Source of the DNA: Bacillota bacterium
Lineage (GTDB): Bacteria > Bacillota > Bacilli > Alicyclobacillales > SLC66
DNA length: 64,000 nucleotides
Direction of reading: 5' to 3'
Assembly: GCA_026627345.1 (NCBI GenBank)
Contig: JAPNUP010000138.1
Location: 48,819 to 112,818 of the forward strand
Part shown: positions 42,696-50,943 of the stretch, one piece after another
Layout of the letters: each line of letters opens with the position of its first letter
Numbering within the stretch: position 1 is the first letter of the stretch
Notes under the pieces: model-generated
Told to the model about the DNA's origin: nothing
The model's database searches: none
The model's input: the letters and a program-made list of their open reading frames with translations, nothing else
Translations under genes and position numbers: made by a program

Positions 42696-43982
42696 ATACA
42701 ATCTGTAGAGTAAGCGAGGAAACGCGATGGTCTCTCTAACGTGTTCGAGTCCGCAAATCCAAGCGACTGTTCGTTCTAGCCCAAGTCCAAACCCGGAGTG
42801 TGGGACAGATCCATAGCGACGTAAGTCCAAGTACCAAGCATATGCGTCTTCCGGCAGATCATGCTCTTTGAAACGAGCTAACAGTAACTCCGGATCATCG
42901 ATACGCTGAGAACCACCGATAATCTCGCCATATCCTTCCGGCGCCAAAAGATCGGCACATAGTACAACTTCCGGGCGAGCAGGATCCGGCTTCATATAAA
43001 ATGCTTTGATCTCAGTCGGGTATTTCTCGATGAAAACAGGACGATCATACTGCTTGGCAATCACCGTTTCATCCGGAGCGCCAAAATCGTCTCCCCAAGT
43101 GATTTGATGTCCTTGCTCTTGCAAGAACGCAATCGCCTCGTCGTAACTGATGCGCGGAAAGGGCGCCTTGACACGCTCTAGTAGGCTCGTGTCCCGCTGC
43201 AGGACTTTCAATTCGACCGAACAGTGTTCAAGCACATGACTGACGACGTGTGCGAGCAACTGTTCTTGAATCACGAGGCTCTCTTCGTGCGTCACGTAAA
43301 CCATCTCCGGCTCAATCATCCAGAACTCCAGCAAGTGTCTGCGCGTCTTGGATTTTTCAGCGCGAAAAGTAGGACCGAAAGAATACACTTTCCCCAAAGC
43401 CATGGCGGCGGCTTCCATGTATAACTGACCACTTTGCGTCAGATAGGCTTGCTCATCAAAATAGGAGGTTGCAAACAGATTGGTCGTTCCTTCACACGAC
43501 GAGGGGGTGAGTATAGGAGGATCCACCTGAGTAAAGTCATGACTATCAAGGTATCCTCTAATCGCTTTGATAATCTCGGCGCGCACTTTCAAAATCGCAC
43601 GTTGTCGAGGTGCGCGAATCCATAAATGGCGATTGTCCAGCAGAAAGTCGACGCCGTGTTCCTTCGGTGTAATGGGATAATCGTGTGACGCATACACGAC
43701 TGCGATTTGGTGAATGGTCAACTCTACCCCACTCGGCGCGCGCTCATCCTGGCGGACTTCTCCATCTATCTCGATAGACGTCTCTTGGGATAAGCCTACA
43801 GCAGTATGAAAGACCTCATCTGAAACCTCATCCTTGACGACTACACCTTGCACGAAACCGGAGCCGTCGCGTATTTGAAGAAAAGCGATTTTACCGGACG
43901 ATCGCTTTTGGTGCAACCAGCCTTTAACGGTCACACGTTGTCCTATGTGTGCAGGCAGATCCTTGATCAACACGGTGCTCAA
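42690..43982 (-). CDS. asnS: Asparaginyl-tRNA synthetase
   Basis: The 430-residue class II synthetase has an OB-fold anticodon domain ([26 protein letters not shown]) and catalytic motifs 2 ([26 protein letters not shown]) and 3 ([15 protein letters not shown]). GSxRIxDPE-type [12 protein letters not shown] distinguishes it as AsnRS. TTG 43982 is chosen since GAGGAGG lies nine bases before it and the length then equals the family norm; upstream in-frame starts have no ribosome site. Confidence 0.96.
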   Translation of the reverse strand: MSTVLIKDLPAHIGQRVTVKGWLHQKRSSGKIAFLQIRDGSGFVQGVVVKDEVSDEVFHTAVGLSQETSIEIDGEVRQDERAPSGVELTIHQIAVVYASHDYPITPKEHGVDFLLDNRHLWIRAPRQRAILKVRAEIIKAIRGYLDSHDFTQVDPPILTPSSCEGTTNLFATSYFDEQAYLTQSGQLYMEAAAMALGKVYSFGPTFRAEKSKTRRHLLEFWMIEPEMVYVTHEESLVIQEQLLAHVVSHVLEHCSVELKVLQRDTSLLERVKAPFPRISYDEAIAFLQEQGHQITWGDDFGAPDETVIAKQYDRPVFIEKYPTEIKAFYMKPDPARPEVVLCADLLAPEGYGEIIGGSQRIDDPELLLARFKEHDLPEDAYAWYLDLRRYGSVPHSGFGLGLERTVAWICGLEHVRETIAFPRLLYRLYP

Positions 43983-44040
43983 CGTAGTAATCCTCCTCAA
44001 AACAATATATTTTGACACCATGACAAAGCCATTGTAAAGA

Positions 44041-44070
44041 CAAAAGCCCTGCTCTGCAATGAGCAAGGCT
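44041..44070 (-). terminator. Terminator after the FtsH-like gene
   Basis: On the minus strand AGCC-GCTC and GAGC-GGCT pair around ATTGCA, followed by TTTG. It separates the protease gene from asnS. Confidence 0.65.
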
Positions 44071-44090
44071 CCGCTAAAAAAGCAGTCGGG

Positions 44091-45593
44091 TCAATTGGCG
44101 AGCAGGACTGTCTCGGCTTCAGCCTCCAATGCCCTTGTCGACGCCAGCCATTCACGAAACGACGCGCCATCCACGCTTTCCTGCTCGACTATATAGTCTG
44201 CGTATGAGCGCAATCCTAAGCGATATGGAGTGAGCACTTCACGTGCCCGGGTCTCCACTTCCGCCAGTATATGTCGGACTTCTTCGTCGAGTATCGATTC
44301 CGGAAGGTGCTCTTCCGCGACAATACCCATACGGCTGAGACCGCACATGACTTCGGTGCGGGCCAATCGGCTCGCTTGCAAAAAGTCGTTTTGTGCGCCG
44401 GTCGAACGATTGGCGAAAATCAACTCTTCTGCCACCGCTCCCCCTAACGCCACAACGATCTGCTGATCTAGTTGCTCTTTCGTGTACAGATACGCGTCTG
44501 CCTCAGGAATCTGACGCACGAATCCCAGTGCGTTTCCGCGTGGTGCAATGGTAATGTGAGACACTGATCCCTCCCGCATGCGTTCAGACGCGACGGCATG
44601 CCCGAGTTCGTGAACTGCCACACGCAACAACTCGTCGCGAGTGGGTTGACGTCCCGTTTTTTCTCCCATCAGGACTTTGTCAACGGCGTCACGAAAATAA
44701 CTTTGCTCGATGAGCGCTGCATTTTGTCTCAGAGCGATAATGGCGGCTTCATTGCACAGACTCTCGAGCTGGGCACCGGAAAATCCATACGATTCGCGTG
44801 CAATGTGTTCCAAGTCGACATCGGGCGCGAGCGGCTTATCTTTTGTCTGAATGCGCAAAATATGAAGGCGGCCTTCTTTGTCCGGCAGGTCTACTTTAAT
44901 CTGCCGATCAAAGCGTCCCGGTCGCAAAAGCGCACTATCCAGAATGTCAGCGCGGTTGGTGGCCGCCATGACAAGCACCATAGGTGTCTGTGTGGTCTGC
45001 ATACCGTCCATCTCGGTGAGTAGTTGGTTCAAGGTCTGGTCGTACTCTTGGTGGCTGTGGCCACCGCGCTTACCTCCGACCACATCGATCTCATCGATAA
45101 AGACAATCGCGCTGTCCTTGCCTTCCTTGCGCGCGCTGGCACGGGCTTTGCGAAATAGCTCGCGGACGCGTTGGGCGCCTACACCGACGTACATTTCAAC
45201 GAATTCAGAACCGGAAGCGGATACGAAGGCAGAGTCTGTATAAGACGCTGCTGCCTTGGCCATCATAGTTTTACCTGTTCCCGGAGGTCCTGTCAGCAGG
45301 ATCCCCTTGATCGGACGAATGCCGAGCTTCTTGATCTTCTCGCGATACCGAAGAAAATCCAGGGACTCCATCAACTCGCGTTTCGCATGATCCTGTCCGC
45401 CAATGTGTTCAAACTGCACCGCATGACGGACCGCTACCTCGCGCGAACCGCTAGGAGCGACTTGACGGCGCCCCATCAGCGTATAAACACCATATGCGAG
45501 CCCTGCTAATAAAACGAGCGGTAACACTTGCACACCAATGACACCGAGAAACAGGACAATCGCTACACCGGCACCAATCAACCACTCTTTCAT
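44091..45593 (-). CDS. FtsH-like AAA+ zinc metalloprotease
   Basis: The 500-residue protein has a short N-terminal hydrophobic region (residues 5-40, two membrane segments with almost no loop), an AAA+ domain (GPPGTGKTMMAKA, IVFIDEIDVVGG, second region of homology TNRADILDSALLRPGRFDRQI) and an M41 protease domain with zinc motif HELGHAV near residue 327. Classical FtsH is about 600-640 residues with a roughly 70-residue external loop, which is missing here. It degrades membrane or damaged cytosolic proteins. It is coupled by a four-base overlap to a small membrane protein, likely a partner or substrate adaptor. Confidence 0.93.
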   Translation of the reverse strand: MKEWLIGAGVAIVLFLGVIGVQVLPLVLLAGLAYGVYTLMGRRQVAPSGSREVAVRHAVQFEHIGGQDHAKRELMESLDFLRYREKIKKLGIRPIKGILLTGPPGTGKTMMAKAAASYTDSAFVSASGSEFVEMYVGVGAQRVRELFRKARASARKEGKDSAIVFIDEIDVVGGKRGGHSHQEYDQTLNQLLTEMDGMQTTQTPMVLVMAATNRADILDSALLRPGRFDRQIKVDLPDKEGRLHILRIQTKDKPLAPDVDLEHIARESYGFSGAQLESLCNEAAIIALRQNAALIEQSYFRDAVDKVLMGEKTGRQPTRDELLRVAVHELGHAVASERMREGSVSHITIAPRGNALGFVRQIPEADAYLYTKEQLDQQIVVALGGAVAEELIFANRSTGAQNDFLQASRLARTEVMCGLSRMGIVAEEHLPESILDEEVRHILAEVETRAREVLTPYRLGLRSYADYIVEQESVDGASFREWLASTRALEAEAETVLLAN

Positions 45594-46117
45594 TGCACGC
45601 TCACCCCCGAAGATTTTGTCGCGTATGAAACGATGGCATAGAGGTAGGCGTTGCCTTTAGCAAGCTGTATAAAGATGTCTTGCGCATTCATCGTGACGCG
45701 AGCCTTGACTCCGTCTCTAGCAGCCATCTGATCGAGATCGGCAATCATACGCGTATACTCACTTTGCGCGATGTCTTGTCGCAAGGTCGGCTGCATGAAC
45801 TCATACAAGTTGCGCAAATAAGGCGTGCTCTTGTCTTGCAAATAAATCCCCACAGGGGTTCCAAGCGTGTTCGTGACATCTGTAGAGATGGTGGAATAGG
45901 TAGTTTGTAGGTCAGAAACAGGGCCGAGCTTTAAGTAGACGGCAGGACTTTGGCCAGTGGTGGCCACTTGTACTGACAAGACAGAAGGAATCTGCCGCAA
46001 CTGGGCGACTAACGGACGGACCAACTCGTAGTTTTTATAGACCTGAAAGCCACCGAAAAGGATGGCAAAAGTGAGGATGAGTGCGGATATCGTCGGCAAA
46101 ATGCGAATGCGCGACAC
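45590..46117 (-). CDS. Unrecognised single-pass membrane protein coupled to the FtsH-like protease
   Basis: A 175-residue protein with one N-terminal membrane segment (about 9-28) and a soluble, presumably external domain rich in Thr, Gln and Val. I recognise no family. GTG 46117 is chosen because GAGAGGGAG lies eight bases upstream; ATG 46138 has no ribosome site. Its end overlaps the protease start. Since that protease lacks FtsH's usual external loop, this protein may provide an equivalent external domain, which is speculation from context. Confidence 0.75.
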   Translation of the reverse strand: MSRIRILPTISALILTFAILFGGFQVYKNYELVRPLVAQLRQIPSVLSVQVATTGQSPAVYLKLGPVSDLQTTYSTISTDVTNTLGTPVGIYLQDKSTPYLRNLYEFMQPTLRQDIAQSEYTRMIADLDQMAARDGVKARVTMNAQDIFIQLAKGNAYLYAIVSYATKSSGVSVQ

Positions 46118-46185
46118 GCGCACCACTCCCTCTCTCATTGTCTACGAGAAGTATAGCACGTGTCGCATTCATTTTCAGCATGGAA

Positions 46186-46710
46186 CTACTGGTCCCATAA
46201 GCGGAATGTGTCAGACGTCACAAAGTTCCACAATTGACGATCAGTCTGGGCAGACAGGAATGTGTAGGAGAATTGTCCATGCGGCAAACGCGAGACAATT
46301 TCCCAAGATAGACTGGATGGTACAGCAGCATTCTTCAGCAGGCCAAGTGTTGTGGACACAATGGACCCACCGTCTGGGTGCAGGCGCAAAAAGGTCGCCA
46401 CGGCAGATTTGGCGCTCACGATACTAGACGCGTATACAGGTATCAACTGCTGGTCTGGAAGCGCAATCACATACATCGCTCGGCCGAGGGCGTCCTTTCC
46501 CACGACAGTCTGTTCTGCCGCACCGCCTGTGAACCACTGCACTTTTTGAGCGTGAGCAAGCGGACTGTCGGCAAGTGCCAATTCGACAACAGATTGGTTC
46601 TGTGCATCGATCGATGTCAACTTCGGCATGATGCTAACGACACCAAGGACAGCGATACACAACACGATCAGGAAGGCGGCCAAGAGAGAGTAGAGAATGT
46701 TTCTTGGCAT
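46186..46710 (-). CDS. ypmB: YpmB/TseB-like membrane protein
   Basis: The 174-residue product has one N-terminal membrane segment (about 6-27) and an external domain with two PepSY-like halves, ALGRAMYVIALPDQQLIPVYASSIVSAKSA being the clearest part. B. subtilis YpmB (TseB) has this form and affects the cell-wall synthase PbpH and tetracycline sensitivity. The start overlaps the ypmA stop (TGATG). Gene order dinG...ypmA-ypmB...asnS supports the call; aspB, present in B. subtilis between ypmB and asnS, is missing. Confidence 0.78.
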   Translation of the reverse strand: MPRNILYSLLAAFLIVLCIAVLGVVSIMPKLTSIDAQNQSVVELALADSPLAHAQKVQWFTGGAAEQTVVGKDALGRAMYVIALPDQQLIPVYASSIVSAKSAVATFLRLHPDGGSIVSTTLGLLKNAAVPSSLSWEIVSRLPHGQFSYTFLSAQTDRQLWNFVTSDTFRLWDQ

Positions 46711-46883
46711 CAGTCGGTCCGATAGATCGTCACTGTGCACTTTCCTTCTTCTCGGGCTTTTGCCAATCCGAAGATGACGTCTTTATCTTTCAAGATGCGG
46801 TTTAAGAAGTCAACGAGTACGTACAAATCATCCGTTGCAGTGACATCTTTTGCGCCGATGACGCGATGTTCCCTGTCGTCCAT
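46710..46883 (-). CDS. ypmA: YpmA family small protein (DUF4264)
   Basis: Starting at ATG 46883 this encodes 57 residues, the family's usual length, with the family core DLYVLVDFLNRILKDKDVIFGLAK and a C-terminal VTIYRT strand. Function is unknown. The ribosome site is weak. It is followed without a gap by ypmB, as in B. subtilis. Confidence 0.85.
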   Translation of the reverse strand: MDDREHRVIGAKDVTATDDLYVLVDFLNRILKDKDVIFGLAKAREEGKCTVTIYRTD

Positions 46884-46933
46884 GCCTTGTGCAAATCCTT
46901 TCGTATCCGTGTCCTCTGTACGCGGAACGCTCG

Positions 46934-47698
46934 CTATAGGGACAAGTCCCAAGTCTTCAGTGTAGCAAGCAGTTGACCGTTTGTAAAATCAAAGTGAATC
47001 GGTGTCACGCTGACCATCCCGTGTTCAATGGCGTGCACATCCGTATCCGGCTCATTGCGCAGATTCACAATAGTGCCGGCTTGCCAGTAATAGCTACGCC
47101 CGAGAGGGTCTATGCGTTTCTCGTACGAATTGCGATACTTTCTAACTCCAATGCGGGTAATCGCCATACCTTTAAGCGCTTCATAGGGTCCAGGCGGAAC
47201 ATTAACGTTTAGATATGTGCCCTCTGGTAGCCCGTGGGATGCCACTTTTTCGATGAGCCGTTGCGCCACGACTACACTCGCCTCATAGTGAAACGGGGCA
47301 TCCGTCAAAGAAATCGCGATGGCGGGAAGGCCTAGTAAGACACCTTCAGCGGCAGCGGAGGCCGTTCCAGAATAGACAATATCAAGGCCTAGATTCGCCC
47401 CCCCATTAATGCCACTGACGATCAGATCGGCGGGTTGGTGTTCACAAAAGGCACCAACGGCCAGTTTGACACAGTCGGCCGGCGTTCCATTGACTTGAAA
47501 CGCTCGATGAGGACCACCTAAACCGAGATCTACTTCGTCGACGTGTAACGGTTTGTGTAAGGTGATGGAATGGCTTGTCGCGCTTTGCTGACGATCAGGC
47601 GCCACCACTGTGACTGTCGCAAAATGAGCAATATGTTGGGCTAAGGCACCGATACCAGGGGCCCCAATTCCGTCATCATTGACAAGCACAATGTGCAT
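46934..47698 (-). CDS. surE: 5'/3'-nucleotidase SurE
   Basis: The 254-residue protein opens with LVNDDGIGAPG, whose two Asp bind the metal, and has APDRQQSATSHSIT, a conserved Asn in VSGINGGANLG and DVHAIEHGMVSVTPI near the end. SurE dephosphorylates nucleoside 5'- and 3'-monophosphates and short polyphosphate. ATG 47698 is chosen with AAAGGA nine bases upstream; an ATG three codons earlier abuts that site. Confidence 0.95.
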   Translation of the reverse strand: MHIVLVNDDGIGAPGIGALAQHIAHFATVTVVAPDRQQSATSHSITLHKPLHVDEVDLGLGGPHRAFQVNGTPADCVKLAVGAFCEHQPADLIVSGINGGANLGLDIVYSGTASAAAEGVLLGLPAIAISLTDAPFHYEASVVVAQRLIEKVASHGLPEGTYLNVNVPPGPYEALKGMAITRIGVRKYRNSYEKRIDPLGRSYYWQAGTIVNLRNEPDTDVHAIEHGMVSVTPIHFDFTNGQLLATLKTWDLSL

Positions 47699-47795
47699 TT
47701 CGCGCATTCCTTTCTTATCTGGCCAGTTGTTGCAAGACAAGTTGCGAGCTCAACTTGGCCATACTGAGTGTACGGCTATAAGGAGGTCGACGACG

Positions 47796-47909
47796 ATGAA
47801 TGAGATACCTGCGGTACCTATGTCGCTTTTGCAAGCTCGCAAACAGCCGTTGATGACGTGCGATCCGTTGTTGTTGTACCGTTTCCCGGCTCCGCTGACG
47901 CTATCCTAG
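47796..47909 (+). CDS. Possible 37-residue small protein
   Basis: A short frame begins at ATG 47796, behind a perfect ribosome site AAGGAGGTCGA at good spacing, on the opposite strand from both neighbours. The peptide has a central QARKQP and a hydrophobic LLLYRFPAPLTL end. No family is recognised. The strong ribosome site in an otherwise minus-strand gap is the main support; the last nine bases overlap mtaD. Confidence 0.4.
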   Translation: MNEIPAVPMSLLQARKQPLMTCDPLLLYRFPAPLTLS

Positions 47910-49184
47910 ACGCGCGCCGATCGCACTCGCCTCGGCTACAATACGTTCGCGATCCAGTGTTAAGAACGTCCTGTTCCTGTAGAGCAACTTGCCGTCTACG
48001 AAGACATCCGTGACATCCATCGCGCAGGAACTGTAGACGATATGGGCGAGCAAGTTGTGTCTCGGAAAGTATCGCGGTCCAGAGATATCGATCAATTGAA
48101 TATCCGCGGGAGCCCCAACTTCGATGTGTCCAAGACCTTGTTCTAGAAACAACGCCTTCGCACCTTGCGACGTGACCAGTGCGAAGGCAGTGGCAGCAGA
48201 GACAAGCGTCGCATCTTCTTGAACGCCTTTGTGAAGCAAAGCAGCGAGCCGCATCTCTTCCCACATGTCGAGCTTGTTGTTACTCGCGGCGCCGTCAGTG
48301 CCTAGACCCACGATCAGGCCACTAGCAAGAAATTGCGGCAAAGGTGCCACACCACTGCCTAGTTTAAGGTTGCTTCCAGGGTTATGTGCGATGTGCACGT
48401 CGTGTGCCCTGAGTATTTCAATATCCGTTTGATTCACATGTACACAGTGCGCCGCTAGTGTCGGATAAGCGAATACACCGAGTTGCGCTAGATGTGCAAC
48501 AGGCGTTGCACCATAGGTCTCTATACAGTCCGCCACTTCTTTGGCCGTCTCTGACACGTGAATTTGGATAGGCAAAGCGAGCTCTTCAGTCAAGGCGAGC
48601 ACTTTATGCATAAAGTCAGGCAGGCACGTATAAGGTGCGTGCGGGGCAACATTTACAGTAATTCTTCCCTCCGCACTCCTATGATACGCACGAGCAAAGT
48701 CCCGCGTTTCCTGTAATGCCTGTTCCCCGCTCGGTGTAAGACCGACTAGCCCGCGACCGAGAACAGCTCGCATCCCCCCTTCTTCAACGGCTTCTGCTAC
48801 CTGATCCATGGCAAAGTACATATCCGTAAAAGTGGTTGTTCCTGTCTCGATCATCTCAAGCATCGCCAACTGGGTGCCTATCTTGATGTCAGGCGGCGTA
48901 AGCCGAGATTCAGCAGGCCAAATTTTTTGCGAAAGCCAAGTCTCAAGCGCTATATCATCGGCAAAACCGCGCAACAAAGACATTGCGGCATGTCCGTGTG
49001 CATTAATAAACCCAGGTAACAGCAGCCGATTCTTCCCGTCGATGCGCATATCAAAACTTGTAGGCGGCTCTTGGCATTGACCGCGACCGACGGAGGTGAT
49101 TGTGCGACCGTCGATCGTCACGTATCCTTCATAATCGAGACCGGTGTCATCTAGTAGTGAGACGTCATGTATAATCGTACGCAT
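47901..49184 (-). CDS. mtaD: 5-methylthioadenosine/S-adenosylhomocysteine deaminase
   Basis: The 427-residue amidohydrolase has metal ligands in NAHGHAAM, IHVSETAKE, AAHCVHV and LGTDGAASNN, and the family line GFADDIALETWL. It deaminates methylthioadenosine and S-adenosylhomocysteine to the inosine forms. ATG 49184 has AAAGGA upstream; an earlier start would overlap the phosphorylase gene. Pairing with mtnP shows that both handle methylthioadenosine from polyamine or SAM metabolism. Confidence 0.94.
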   Translation of the reverse strand: MRTIIHDVSLLDDTGLDYEGYVTIDGRTITSVGRGQCQEPPTSFDMRIDGKNRLLLPGFINAHGHAAMSLLRGFADDIALETWLSQKIWPAESRLTPPDIKIGTQLAMLEMIETGTTTFTDMYFAMDQVAEAVEEGGMRAVLGRGLVGLTPSGEQALQETRDFARAYHRSAEGRITVNVAPHAPYTCLPDFMHKVLALTEELALPIQIHVSETAKEVADCIETYGATPVAHLAQLGVFAYPTLAAHCVHVNQTDIEILRAHDVHIAHNPGSNLKLGSGVAPLPQFLASGLIVGLGTDGAASNNKLDMWEEMRLAALLHKGVQEDATLVSAATAFALVTSQGAKALFLEQGLGHIEVGAPADIQLIDISGPRYFPRHNLLAHIVYSSCAMDVTDVFVDGKLLYRNRTFLTLDRERIVAEASAIGARLG

Positions 49185-49201
49185 GGTAAGTCCTTTACCC
49201 C

Positions 49202-49993
49202 CTACTCGCCCATACTGCCCGCGGCAGTACGACAACCGCAAGACGAAGCGGACGGATCGAGTGTACTGAAGGCAGCAAAGAACAACTGGCGAAGTAAATG
49301 AACGTTTTTCGCCATCTCATCGAGTACCTCCTGATGTGTAAGCGGCTGACCGCTCATGCCAGCGCAGAGATTGGTCACCATAGCAACCGTGGCATAACAG
49401 AGACCGAGTTCTTTAGCTAGCACCGCTTCCGGTACCGTAGTCATGCCCACCACGTCACCGCCTAATTGCGCGAACATGCGGATCTCCGCAGGCGTCTCAA
49501 AGCGTGGCCCTTCTGTGCAGACGTATGTACCTCCGTCCGAGACGACGATGTTTTCACGCGCAGCTGTTTGCTGTAGGTGTCCACGTAAATTTCGACAGTA
49601 GGGGTCAGTCATATCCACGTGCGTAACCGGCTTATCCCCTTCAAAAAAAGTGGTGACCCGTCCTTTTGTAAAATCGAGAAACTGATCGACAATGACGAGC
49701 GCCCCTGGCGGTAAAGACAGTCGCATGCTTCCTACTGCCGCCGTCGCTAATACGTGTGTGACTCCGATTTCCTTTAGTGCATAAAGGTTGGCTCTATAAT
49801 TGATCTGATGCGGCGGTACACTGTGACCTTTGCCATGGCGCGGCATAAAGGCGATTGAGCGTCCAGCGTGTTCGCCGATGGTACAAGAAGCGCTGCCGTA
49901 TGGTGTATCAATCGTATGTTCCGTCGCATGATCGAGTAAAGCCGGATCGTAGACCCCTGTCCCGCCAATGATGGCGTACTGTGCCTGTGTCAT
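49202..49993 (-). CDS. mtnP: S-methyl-5'-thioadenosine phosphorylase
   Basis: The 263-residue protein begins IIGGTGVYDP, has FMPRHGKGHSVPPHQINYRAN (phosphate-binding Arg-His region), STEGPRFETPAEIRM-type TEGPRFETPAEI, and GMTTVPEAVLAKELGL. MTAP splits methylthioadenosine into adenine and methylthioribose 1-phosphate. It lies 17 bases before mtaD on the same strand. Confidence 0.95.
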   Translation of the reverse strand: MTQAQYAIIGGTGVYDPALLDHATEHTIDTPYGSASCTIGEHAGRSIAFMPRHGKGHSVPPHQINYRANLYALKEIGVTHVLATAAVGSMRLSLPPGALVIVDQFLDFTKGRVTTFFEGDKPVTHVDMTDPYCRNLRGHLQQTAARENIVVSDGGTYVCTEGPRFETPAEIRMFAQLGGDVVGMTTVPEAVLAKELGLCYATVAMVTNLCAGMSGQPLTHQEVLDEMAKNVHLLRQLFFAAFSTLDPSASSCGCRTAAGSMGE

Positions 49994-50062
49994 ATAAACG
50001 AACGTCCTTTCCAGATGTCTATGATTTGTCTCAGTGTACCATATACCAAGGCTATTTGCGTC

Positions 50063-50917
50063 TTAGCGAACGGGCCTTGTGGAGGGCAGTAAAACACCGT
50101 GTTGTCCAGCTGAAATATCCATCCCCTTGCCCTCGATCGTGTAAACGTCAATCCACCATTCGCGCAACGTCTCAATCGCACTTTCGCCTTTTTGCGTCGC
50201 CATCACCTGACGTCTAGTAGCCATCACAATGGCCATGTCTGGGTCGATCGAAGCTAGCGCAATGGAGTGATCGAGGTAGGGCAGTACGTCCGGATGCAAA
50301 ATGAGGATTTCGTCCTCTTCAGAAAGCTCATGAACAGAAGGGATGCGCGCTGGATATGCGACTCCGAGACTCACGTGTGGCATCTGCAAGCGAATAATGG
50401 CACACCGGGACAAGTGCTCTGATGTCTCGGCAAGAGGGGTGACTGATAACAGGCCAAATTCCCTTACTGAGACGGCATGCTGCGTGAGTATGCGATCTAG
50501 GACAAATGGCTCAAAGGCGGTATGAGAGTCATGACGCCCGCCAAGCGGCTGGGACAATGCGATGAATAGTTGGCTATCAGGATGTCGTTTTTGTAAAGCT
50601 TCTAGCAAGGGCAATTGATTAGGTGTCATTCCGAACAGTACATAGACATTGACATGGCGCTCTTCAGGGCTCTTGACACTAACATAGGTTTGAAACGGTT
50701 CAATCAATAGAATCCGTCCAGAACTGGTGGTCACAGTGACAGTAGGAAAAGGCGTGGCTTGGACGTGAATGCGGGTGCTGATGGTGATGTTGGCCTGAGC
50801 CGCAGCTTGTGCAGACGGCGCCGACGAATCCCCAAACAGACTACCTACCAGAAGTACACACAGTCGCAGTCCCCTTTTGATCGCGATCGCCATACTGACA
50901 GACGCCCTTTTCGTCAC
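50063..50917 (-). CDS. Secreted protein, possibly degenerate metallo-beta-lactamase-like
   Basis: A 284-residue protein with a signal peptide (about 1-38, cleavage after AQAA). I do not recognise a family with confidence. The last 130 residues (EILILHPDVLPYLDHSIAL, DPDMAIVMATRRQ, IETLREWWIDVYTIEGKGMDISA) run parallel to the C-terminal half of ComEC-type metallo-beta-lactamase domains, but the HxHxDH metal motif is absent. It could be an inactive secreted relative. The gene lies 27 bases after dinG on the same strand and is probably in its transcript. Confidence 0.7.
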   Translation of the reverse strand: MTKRASVSMAIAIKRGLRLCVLLVGSLFGDSSAPSAQAAAQANITISTRIHVQATPFPTVTVTTSSGRILLIEPFQTYVSVKSPEERHVNVYVLFGMTPNQLPLLEALQKRHPDSQLFIALSQPLGGRHDSHTAFEPFVLDRILTQHAVSVREFGLLSVTPLAETSEHLSRCAIIRLQMPHVSLGVAYPARIPSVHELSEEDEILILHPDVLPYLDHSIALASIDPDMAIVMATRRQVMATQKGESAIETLREWWIDVYTIEGKGMDISAGQHGVLLPSTRPVR

Positions 50918-50943
50918 TTTCTGTGTAGTTTGTATAGACAGTC

